This document shows positions 32,000 to 41,429 of a DNA stretch of 64,000 bases, in pieces (position 1 is the stretch's first letter; each line of letters begins with the position of its first letter). The DNA comes from Skeletonema tropicum (taxonomy: Eukaryota > Bacillariophyta > Thalassiosirophyceae > Thalassiosirales > Thalassiosiraceae). A program made the translations under genes and the position numbers. Below the pieces are notes generated by a model that was not told the DNA's origin, made no database searches, and saw nothing but the letters and a program-made list of their open reading frames with translations. The stretch lies in contig CM074127.1 of the NCBI GenBank assembly GCA_037178625.1, positions 3,782,001 to 3,846,000 on the forward strand, given 5' to 3'.

Positions 32000-32086
32000 T
32001 ACCCGCTTCTCACGCTAACCGTTCACCGCAAAGCCAATTGCAATCAAACTAATGATACTGAGGCAGGAGGTAACTATTAAACAACC

Positions 32087-34109
32087 ATGAGGACATCGAG
32101 GCCGCAGCACCACGGCCTGCTGGTGTCTGCAGCTCTATTTTTGGCGGCGTCATCATGTGATGCGTCTGATGAGCTTGTAGACCACAGAAGAGATGGCTCC
32201 ATTCGTCGGCAGCGTAACGATAACACTCAGCCACCGCAGGAAAAGAGGTTTAGCCGGCACCTCACTAATGCTGATTGCAATTCGCAACAGCAATCCTTTC
32301 TATTTTCATTCCAAACCGACACCTACGGCTATGAGACGTCCTGGTTTCTTCGCAACACATCTTCATCTAAGATGGTGGACTTTGGGCCACCTCCAGGTGT
32401 GTCATATGGAGATCTGACCATCTACTCCTATTCTTACTGCCTCGATGTTGGCTCCACATACACATTGGCCATCGAAGATAACTTTGGTGACGGTATGTGT
32501 TGTGGGAATGGATTGGGGGCTTATGAGTTTTCAATTGGAGATGCAAAGGTGTATAGCACTGATTTCAAGAAGACATTTCATGATTATGTAGAGCATACTT
32601 TCACTGTGGGGATGAAGTACACATCGTTGCCCACAAAGCTACCTACTCAACGACCAACTCCTGCTGCAACTATTGAAGATAGTGAAGAAAGTACTCCTAA
32701 CGAGGAAGAAGATGATGAGGGTCCTCATTGTCCAGCGTCAGACCCAACAACATGTGGATGTCCCGACAAATTACAATCGGATTACAGAGGAAGCATCGAT
32801 ACTACCGAGACTGGAATCACATGTCAACGTTGGAGAGATCAAACACCCCATACACATTCATACATACCAGAAGATTTTCCTGATGAAGATTTGACAAGAA
32901 ACTATTGTCGTAATCCTCGTGGAGAGAGTGAGCGTCCAGTGGTGTTATACTACCGATGCCAGTACGAGATGGGCGTACTGCGATGTTCCTATCTGTGGGG
33001 TACCAACTACATTGAGTCCATCAGTCGCTCCAACTACCAAACCAACACTTACTCCTTCGAAATCGCCAGAGCGAGAGCCTACAACTCTAAAGCCTACAAA
33101 TTCACCGACGTTTGCGCCAACAGGGACTCCAACGAAACAGCCGACGAATAAACCAACACCTAATCAATCCGTGTTAAATCCAAAGAACGGATGTTATGGT
33201 GGCGATGTTAAAGTTAAGGTAGAGGTTCGAGCTGACAAGTACAATGATGATACAGGGTGGGAGCTAACCGATGCTACTGGAACAAAAATCATGTCTCAAG
33301 CCCAAAATACATTTGGGAAAGAAGAGTACAAAATGCAAGAGAAGTGTGTTCCACATGGCACGTATACGTTCAAAATTGTTGACAAGTATGGAGACGGCAT
33401 TTGCTGTAGGTATGGACAGGGTTTCTTTCGGGTGTGGTTAGATGATAGAGAGGTATTGAACGGAGGCTCATTCAACAAAGAGGTTGTAGCGACAATTCTT
33501 GTTGGATTTGACCCACATGGTGTAATGACTGAGCGTGATCACCAGTACTTGGAAGCACACAACATCAGAAGAAAAGAATGGCACGAACAATACAATAAAA
33601 CATTTGTGCCTCTGGTTTATTCTCCAATGCTTGCGGCTGATGCCAAGGCATGGGCTGAAGAACTTTTGTGGTCATGTGGTGTCGTTGGTATCGAGCATGA
33701 AGCCACAAATGCCTTTGGTGAGAATTTGGCCAAAAATACAGGCAATCCAGCTACCTGGGGCCAACTGTATCCTCCAGAAAACATAGTTCGACGGTGGGTA
33801 GACTTTGAAAAAGGCTTACCTTATCCTTCTAATGGGCATTTGACAGCTGCTCTTTGGAGAGCTGGCAAATATTTGGGTTGTGGAGAAGGTGCTCGTAAAT
33901 TTGGAAATGGCATTTGTCGAATTCAGGTGTGTAGGTACGGAAGAGCTAGTAACTGCGATATGAACTCATTTGATGCTAGGAATGGCACAAACTGGCTCAC
34001 CCCCATGCTATTAAATTACACGAGATGTGGGCCTGACTGTCCGCAAGAAGGTTGCTTCGACGGTACTCAGTCTTGGACTGATTTAACTTCCTGGATGGTA
34101 GATAGCTAA
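32087..34109 (+). CDS. Secreted kringle and CAP/SCP-domain protein, one-base frame break
   Basis: The ATG at 32087 begins a signal peptide (LLVSAALFLAASSCDA). Domains in order: a beta-sandwich module with DNFGDGMCCGNGLG (~145), a Thr/Pro linker, a kringle (GSIDTTETGITCQRW...NYCRNPRGESERP then WCYTTDASTRWAYCDVPIC), a long diatom-type PTxxPT linker, a second beta-sandwich with DKYGDGICCRYGQG, then a CAP domain (HNIRRKEWHEQYN, WAEELLWSC, HEATNAFGENLA, GHLTAALWRAGKYLGCG). The kringle is split by one extra base at about 32939: CCA-GTG-GTG must be read CCA-TGG-TGT to give the conserved RPWCYT. Repaired length is 673 residues. CAP proteins are extracellular, often with lipid-binding or protease-inhibiting roles. 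Kringle plus CAP in one chain is unusual. The role is unknown; cell-wall or extracellular location inferred. Confidence 0.8.
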
Positions 34110-34286
34110 TGAATGGAAATAGTAAATGTTTGTACTTGGTACACAAGCTTCAAAAATATCTACATCTTAAAGTGCTATCAAGAAGTAATATTAACAAAAT
34201 GGAGGAATCTCCGTCGACCAATCCAATCGCGTTCTCAATGCTGCGCTTGTAAGCATTGCTGCAGTTGCTCGGTTACAACTCCTTTC

Positions 34287-36142
34287 TTACCATAACCCAA
34301 TTACGCGGCCATCGATCTTGGTAACAGGAGTAAGCTCACCCATTGTACCGGTGGTAAAAACTTCGTCAGCTGCATAGAACTCCGACAAGGACACCCTTCT
34401 GACCTCGCATTTTATTTCAAGCTGTTTTGCAAGGATCAAAACTGTTTCTCTAGTGATACCAGGTAAGCAATGATCTGCAGTTGGAGTTAATAGAATAGCA
34501 CCACTGTAATCACCCTCACCAGTGCTTTCCAGCTCATTTTGATCGTAACTGCAATGACTATCGTAGCGAACCATGAATAAATTTGTCGCATTTGTTTCGC
34601 TTACGAAACCTTCCGTGTCGAGCATGATCGAGTCTGCTGCACCAGCAAGATTTGCTTGTATTTTGGGCAATATATTTTGTATCATGTTGTTATGATGGAT
34701 CTTATTGTCAAGTGTGCTAGGGAGGACTTCTCCTGCATGCTCCTGCTGTAATGAGAGAAACGCCTTTTTGGTTGTCATATGTTGTTGCGCCCTCTGTTGG
34801 CTTCCACTCAGGTAGAATGATCAAAGTCGTACCGTAAACATTGAAATAAGGATTCATGCTAGACGTACATTTCTCGCCTCGAGTAAGGGTGAGCCGCATG
34901 TGAGCACCATCTCTCATCCCGTTCGCTGCGAGTACGTGAAAGATTGCTTCAGTAATCTCTTTGCGAGAATGCACATTCTCGAAGCCAAGAGCCTTTGCAG
35001 AGCGAAAGAGTCGATTTAGATGGTGATCGAGATGAAATATACGGCCATTGTACACTCGTACGCCTTCCCAACATGCATCACCTCCTTGAACACTCGAGTC
35101 AAAGGGACTAATTTTCGCTAAATCACGAGGAACGATATTGCCAGTTGTTCTCCCTGGTGTACCCACATAAACCAAAACATGTTCATTTCCTAGGATCTTC
35201 GTACAACTTTCCTGATGGTGGGGTTGTCACCGCACGATTTTTATGAGATGTAGTCAATGTCTTGAGAAACGTATAAGCTGGCATTGATAATCGAAGCGTG
35301 GGTAAAAGAGCAGGAGGTACAACTCGGTATCGATTTTGACTTGCACCATTGTCGTCACCTACGCTCCATCCTGAAGATTTCCAAACGTTGTGGTACCACC
35401 ACTTGTTCCAAGGTCCATCGCACTCATGTGCACCAGCTTCCCATTGTAACATTGACTCGTCATAATCGATATTTAGTGCGCAACACAAGTCTTGGAGAGA
35501 AGTACATGGATCGTGAGCGAGATCATCTGAATCAATTACTACCGCAGCATGATTGCCGCCTCTTGCTTTGGCATAAATATCAAGTAATTGAGTGATTCCA
35601 ATCTCATCTGGGTGTGGATTGCTGCCGTGCACGTCTGATGAGTTCACCCAACTTCCCAGAACCGAAATAGGATCTCGAACTAACAGTACATGGCAGTGGA
35701 CAAGCTGAACATTCTTCTCCAGTACCAGCTCAAGACACTTATCTTTCCACTTAGATTCTCCAGATTCCCAGTTAGATTCAAAGTCAAACAGAGGCGCAAA
35801 CTTTGCCATTTGTTTGGCAAAGATAACTCCTCCATTGTCGTTCTTATTCAACAGAGTCTCCACTGCATTATAGATTCTTTCATTGAAGCATTGCTGCTCA
35901 CGTTCCCACCTCCATGCATCGGATGCGTCGCCTTCGTCAGCTGGTGATACCCCAGCGAGAAGAGCCTCCTCATATGGCCTAGAGATACCTAAGGATCCGC
36001 CGCAATTCTCTCTCAACCAGCGTCGGTACAATGGCTCGTCCAGCGCCACCGTGTTTCTACGCGCCTCAAATGAATAAAGGAGCGCAGTTGAGCGAGATCG
36101 AGGGGCACTCCAGCAGTGTATCACTGCTATTGTCTTCGTCAT
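34287..36142 (-). CDS. Sulfotransferase-like/branched-chain aminotransferase-like fusion, two frame breaks
   Basis: The N-terminal domain (ATG at 36142) starts IAVIHCWSAPRSRSTALLYS, a PAPS-type P-loop, and holds LLVRDPISVLGSW. The C-terminal domain is fold-type IV PLP aminotransferase: FDSSVQGGDACWEGVRVYNG, HMRLTLTRGEK, DNKIHHNNMIQN, LDTEGFVSETNATNLFMV and TTGTMGELTPV. The order and linker match plant proteins of the At5g27410 type. Two single extra bases break the frame: one at 35183-35194 (LYEDP to GNEHVLVYVG) and one at 34715-34726 (CRRSPP to STLDNKIHH). Removing both gives 617 residues. The PLP lysine expected near TLDNKIHH is present. The substrate is unknown for plant homologues too; branched-chain or D-amino acids are suggested by family. 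No signal peptide. Confidence 0.85.
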
Positions 36143-36427
36143 GTTTGATAGGCGGGGTGCTTTGACTGGAGACAAGTAATATTGATCGGTGGGATGCGGC
36201 TCGTACCATAGCAGGTTGCAAACGGTATTCCAACAGTAGATTGCAAAAATTGCAACGCAGATGGACGCAGATAATGAAAAAGATACTGTTCTTTTAGCGA
36301 AGCTTGCGCGAGGATGATCTCATCAGCAGGAAGGCAAGCAAGGTGCAGCTCTAGAGAGAGGAGTATTATTCTTTCACAAGGTTCCCTTCTTGCTAATTTT
36401 GGTACACATTTAATTTAACATTATCCA

Positions 36428-38225
36428 TTAGTATTCATCATCTTCGTAACCGTCTTGAAAATGAACTTGAGTGTGAGGGTAGGCGTACTCCTGGTGTTGA
36501 GGCGGAGCTCCTCCATAGTATGGTGGATAATCACCCTTACTGTTCATTTGCTTCCCGCTTTTCGATGCCACTCTCATGTCATTCTCGTTTTCCCACTGCT
36601 CCTTCATAATGTCTTCTTTTATTTCAGATAACTTCTGCTCAGATATGCGATCCATCTTTTTCCTTCTGTTCTCTACTGCGCGACGTTCAGCATGTCTGAA
36701 CAGCAGGAAGGCAGCCAGCACGACCATGATACCACTGACTATTAGAATCACTATCAAAAGAGCTGTCTTCACTTTGTCAGAAGATTGCTCAGCCTCAGTA
36801 ATAATTGGACTGGGGGCGGCTATGACCGTAACTTCAAAAGCATCTGGTTCCTCCTTAAACTTCTCCAACTCATCTTCATCGAGAGTCCTTGCTTCCACTT
36901 TGGGTTCCATTGCTTGCTGTAGCAAGGGGCTTGCATTTCGAGCTTTCAGATCTTTCGTGAATTTCGCGGCATCCGCATTAATAGAATCTTCTACGACTGA
37001 TCCATAGATCTGGAGGTTCGCCGTCAGTTGAACGATAGTCGCCAGTGATGACTATGGAAAATTCCATTGCCGATGACCGAGTTTGAAGGAGACGATCGTG
37101 CTGGCTGTCATCCTTAGTCAAACGCCGCTTATCGCAACTGACTTTAGCATCTACCACAGTTGCTTCGAAATTGTCAAAATCCCCCGCATCTTCTCCGTTT
37201 GTCACAGTTTCTGTAACTTGGTCGCTGACAGCTTTTTGTACTTCTAGGGGAACTGTTACTTGGTTGGGATCACACTTGGGAAGCGGGAACGACAAAGCAG
37301 CTTCTGCTCCGGCTGGTTGCACTGGCGGCGTTGGAGCCTTACTTGGGATACCACTTGTGGTTGGAGACAATGATGGTGAAGATGTTGGCTTGGATGTGCT
37401 GGGACTCAAAGAAAGACTTGGTGCCTCCGTTGCACACTCAGTTTCATAAAAGAACTTTCCCACAAATTGTCTTGCTTTATACATGATTTTGGTGTCCGAA
37501 AAGTCATTCGCACCTTCTCCTACGAGCAGTTCTGGAGCTGCTGGATCATTGACTCCGACTAAAAGTTGATCATCATAAATTTCCCTTCCTAACCTCGGAT
37601 CTGTGTAAAGCAGGAACGTGCTTATATAAAATGAACGTACGCCTCCGTTCGATGGGATTTCTGTCACAGCAAACGTGCTGGGTGGAATTTTGTAGAAGTC
37701 CGGCCCAGCTGGATTTGAATATGTAGCACTTTCGATCAAGTCAGACTTGCGTATTGTCCCTGAGGAAATCATTTCCCATCCGTCAAGCTGCGAGTCTCCG
37801 CGATAATCATAATCGACACCCTCGTTAAACCCATTTCGATTAGGATCTGCATAGTATCCATCTTGTTTTAGGGCATAAACTTGAAATTCAACATTTTGAC
37901 TCATTGCAGCTGGTACATGAAATCCAAAGGAGGATATTTTCACGCCATTTTCATCCAAAGCTTTCGATTTCATGGCAAAAACAATCCCTTCACCTTGAGT
38001 GAAGCCACCGTCTCCTCCCTGGTACTGGAAAGTGCTCGTCCCAAAATTACATGTCATAGGTGGCCCTTCATCGATTAAATATTCTTGTCCTTGTAGCTGC
38101 CGCTGCTCTTGGCTCGTGCACTTTCTGCCGTACACAACTTGGGGAATGAGCAGTGCTGCCGCCAATGTTGCCAAAAGTAATCGGCCACGACAGCAACTTT
38201 GTCTTTGAAGGCAAATGACAGACAT
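36428..38225 (-). CDS. Single-pass cell-surface protein, one-base frame break
   Basis: The ATG at 38225 starts a signal peptide (LLLATLAAALLIPQVVYG). The extracellular part (~35-270) is an unrecognised beta-rich domain containing MTCNFGTSTFQYQGGDGG. A Ser/Thr/Pro linker follows (SLSPSTSKPTSSPSLSPTTS), then a second conserved region (SFPLPKCDPNQVTVPLEVQK) ending SINADAAKFTKDLKA. One transmembrane helix (TALLIVILIVSGIMVVLAAFLL) and a basic then Tyr/Pro-rich cytosolic tail (PPYYGGAPPQ...) complete it. The frame breaks at 37005-37016: one extra base in CCTCCAGATCTATGG separates DGEPP from YGSVVEDSINADA. Repaired length is 598 residues. From memory, this architecture is common among uncharacterised diatom surface proteins. 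Confidence 0.72.
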
Positions 38226-38815
38226 GATCGTGGTGGGCTGTTCTCTGTGCTCGGTGGATTATTGGGATGAGAGTGTTTTATCTGATGATGATGAGAAGAG
38301 TCGTCGTGTCTCTGGAACAGCAAGATTATTACAAAAGTAGAACGTCAATGATGATCATCACTTCTCTGCGTATCAAAGCAACAGCCTTCTTCCTCTGCCT
38401 CTTTTGTTACTGCTCATATTCGTTGCAGTTGCAGTTGCAGCGCTACATACATACTCCTCATTATTACTTCTTCTTGTCGGCGCTGATATGAACGCTGTGA
38501 TGTGGAAACGCTAACGCAACGGGAACGCTGCATGCATGCATCGATGCAGGATGTCGATACGCGGTACGACATTGATGGATGTTGGTTTTTTGTGACAACA
38601 AGTGGACACATTTACTGTAAATATCTCATCGTCGTCACAGACCATCCATCATAAAATTCCCGCATCACCCACCTCAATCTCAACATCATCGGCGCAACAC
38701 ATCATAATCGCACCCAGCTACAGTACTATTACCACCTATTCTCTCTAGAGAGCTACTTATACCATAACTTCCTACACTTCTTATTGACCTCAATCAGCTC
38801 CCACCTCCAACAACC
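38226..38815. promoter_or_regulatory. Divergent promoter region, 590 bp
   Basis: Lies between the starts of the surface protein (minus) and SBPase (plus). It contains a ttgcagttgcagttgcagc microrepeat near 38424 and a gcatgcatgcatcgatgc self-complementary stretch near 38531. No specific control element is asserted. Confidence 0.4.
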
Positions 38816-40001
38816 ATGTCCGCCGTTCCGCAGTCTACTTCGCAAGATCCTCCTCATCATGGCATCAACGATGGATCAGGAAAGGCGTGTGAAAGCCACT
38901 CCTACGCCACCGTCGATGAAAAAGGAAAGGCCGTCTCACGTGATGAGAGTCTGACTGAGATTTTGACATCCAAGGGAGTGAAGGAGGCAAATTTCATCAG
39001 TGCTATTGTCTCTTTAGGTGAAGGTAGGGTTCTTCTTGTGCTTTGGTTGCTCAGTTTTGAACAATTTCATGTGTTTCGTGCTCACCTTCTTCACCACCAT
39101 CATTCGTAAAGCAACTGCACATATTGCCGTTATCCTTCAAAACTATGTGGATCATTCCTATGCAGGAACACAAAATTCGTCTGGAGACGATCAACTCCAC
39201 CTTGATATTGATTGTGATAATGCTGTCTTCCGTGCTATTCGCGAGGCTGGTGTCTTTGCAATTGCGGCAAGTGAAGAAACGCCAGAGGAAGTTGATGTCA
39301 GCCCCAAAACTGCGAAAGTGGATGGACCATTGTTCTCACTTGGTTTTGATCCGTTAGATGGATCGTCTATTATTGATGCTAACTTTTCGGTTGGAAGTAT
39401 CTTTGGTATTTGGCCTGGTAAAGGCTTGCTGGGACGAACTGGGCGTGAACAAGTCGCATCTGTGGTTAGTTTGTATGGTCCAAGGACAACGTTGATCATT
39501 GCCCTTCCGTTGAAAAGTAGAGATGGTGAAGGTCAATCAGATATTACGTTTGAAGTAACACTCGTCAAAGATCGCTCTCACTGGGAAGTCTCTCGTCCAG
39601 AAGTTATTCTCAAGCCTTCAAAGAAAGTGTTTGCTCCTGGTAATTTGAGAGCGACTAACGACAATGCAAAATATGATGCGCTTGTAAAGCATTGGATATC
39701 AGATCGATACACTTTGAGATATAGTGGCGGGATGGTCCCAGACGTTTATCACATGTTTGCAAAGTCAGGTGGCGTCTTCAGTAATGTATCTTCGGAAAAG
39801 GCTCGTGCTAAACTTAGGCTTTTGTATGAGGTGGCTGCGATGGGTCTTTTGGTGGAGTGCGCAGATGGAGTGACAACACATGAGTTTGAGGATAAGTCTG
39901 TGCTCGATTTTGTTGTTGATGATTTGGATAGAAGAATGGGAGTTTGTTTTGGAAGCAAGGATGAAGTACAAAAGTACAAGGACTTTATGTTCTCGAAGTG
40001 A
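38816..40001 (+). CDS. Sedoheptulose-1,7-bisphosphatase, cytosol type
   Basis: Two exons, 38816-39023 and 39112-40001, with an 88-bp intron (GTAGGG...ttcgtaaag) joining SLGE to ATAHIAVILQ; 365 residues. FDPLDGSSIIDANFSVGSIF, IWPGKGLLGRTGREQ, YGPRTT, FAPGNLRATNDNAKYD, YTLRYSGGMVPDV and KAKLRLLYEVA-like RAKLRLLYEVAAMGLL follow plant SBPase rather than FBPase. The ATG at 38816 begins MSAVPQSTSQDPPHHG with no signal peptide. The plant regulatory CGGTAC cysteine pair is replaced by AGTQNSSGDDQL. Both facts point to a redox-independent cytosolic enzyme that dephosphorylates sedoheptulose 1,7-bisphosphate. Confidence 0.92.
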
Positions 40002-40047
40002 TCGGGTTGAGTTATGTCAAGTTGAGTGTCTTGGAATAAGGCTCGTT

Positions 40048-41160
40048 TTAATTAAGTAATCTTGGGACACAAACAAGGAATAGAGTTTGATAGCATGCTT
40101 GACATGCCCTAGGGATCAAACCAACATATAAACCACCTATTCCACGTTCGTTGTATATATCACACATTGTTGTTGCAAGTGATTTTCCTTCTTTTTTGCT
40201 TGTTTCATCAACGACTTGTGACTGACTCTCAATTCGTGCAACTTCAAATGGTGTATTCCATGCACTCAGCGTGCCTCCAATACATCCTGCCAGTAGTTCG
40301 CCTGCTACACCTTCGATCGGTATCCTCGGTCTCACAAACTCTGTGAAGCCCTGACGGCTTGCCCAATTTGTTGCTTGTCGCATTGCTACAGCAGGGGCAC
40401 CTCGATATAGACCAAGCACACCCCTCTCTTTGATGATACGTTGAACAACTTCAAGTGCAGATACATCTTCTTCGCTATTAGACGCAGCCACGCATGCTGT
40501 GACGATTAGAGAGGTGGGACCCATTACAAGCGCCTGCGCTGCACCTCCACCAGCTCCGGATAAGAAACCTACGAAACTAGGAGGAAGGTTCAATCCAACA
40601 TTTTTTGATAACATGGGTGCTGCATAGTCTGATAACAACGTATGTATTCCTTCTTTGGCTGCAAGGAGTACTGAACCAGAGAACAATCCCTCTGCCATTC
40701 GTGGAGTAAGCCCTGACCAGAGCGAAAGGACGCCTCGCTCACGGATAATAGTTTGGAAAATGTCAAACGAAGAAGGAGGATGCGATGATTGTACTTTTGA
40801 GCTGCTTCTTCTTTCAATGCTTTCCAAGACGACGCTTGACTTCCAGACCTCAAGGGGCTGGAATAGATGACACATATTTTATGATGATGAGGTGAATTGA
40901 TATCAAGTAAGAAAGCAGATTGACCCATTTCAAGTCATTCAATCATCTAGAGATGTCACTCTACTCACCAAACCTCCTGTCAAGTCGGCAGCGCATTTCA
41001 AAAAGCTGCCTTTGGCCAGATTTTTTACAATTGATGATGGAAGCACAGCAGCCAAAGGTTGACGGTGATGGCACGCACGTGATGATGCATTTCCCGACAC
41101 TCCTCGGCATAGTAGAAGTAGTGTTATTAGTAGAATCTTAGCGTTGACTGGCTTCATCAT
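40048..41160 (-). CDS. Mitochondrial carrier (SLC25) family protein with a signal-like N-terminus
   Basis: Inferred exons are 41160-40969 and 40857-40048, with a 111-bp intron (GTGAGT...ctattccag); 333 residues. Three carrier repeats are visible. They are marked by PLEVWKSSV (P-x-E-x-x-K), RERGVLSLWSGLTPRMAEG, KERGVLGLYRGAPAVAMRQ, NTPFEVARIESQ and NERGIGGLYVGLIPRAC. Exon 1 encodes a hydrophobic start (AKILLITLLLLCRGVSG) that looks like a signal peptide, unusual for a carrier and possibly pointing to plastid or ER membranes. The join GGL|PLEVWK leaves little of the first helix between GG and P, so a small exon may have been missed. The middle motif of repeat 2 (MGPTSLIVT) is degenerate. Substrate unknown. 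Confidence 0.72.
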
Positions 41161-41429
41161 CGTCCTATTTCCATCCTGATGTTGATGTCACGTTGATGCT
41201 CTTTATCTGACCTTCTCTCGCAGCAGCTATTTCTTCGAGTGACGTCAATCTATCTATGAATGGCTCTTGCCAGCTTTCCATCAACCCATCATTTTTCGGA
41301 TTTTTGGCCCGCCCAACACCAAACACCAACAACCAACAACCAACAACCATCACGCCGCACACGCTCATCCGCTGCTATCTCAGCTGTCTACGCTGTTGCA
41401 GATCTATCCAGCTACCAGCATCGTCAAAC
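41161..41429. promoter_or_regulatory. Shared divergent promoter region
   Basis: A 269-bp gap between the carrier start (minus) and the plastid gyrase B start (plus), with an aacaaccaacaaccaacaac microrepeat near 41327-41347. Confidence 0.4.

Noticed and set aside
32920..32945. A tiny intron GTGAGC...CCAG at the kringle frame break
   Set aside because: Its removal would be about 12 bp and would leave the wrong frame for the conserved WCYT.
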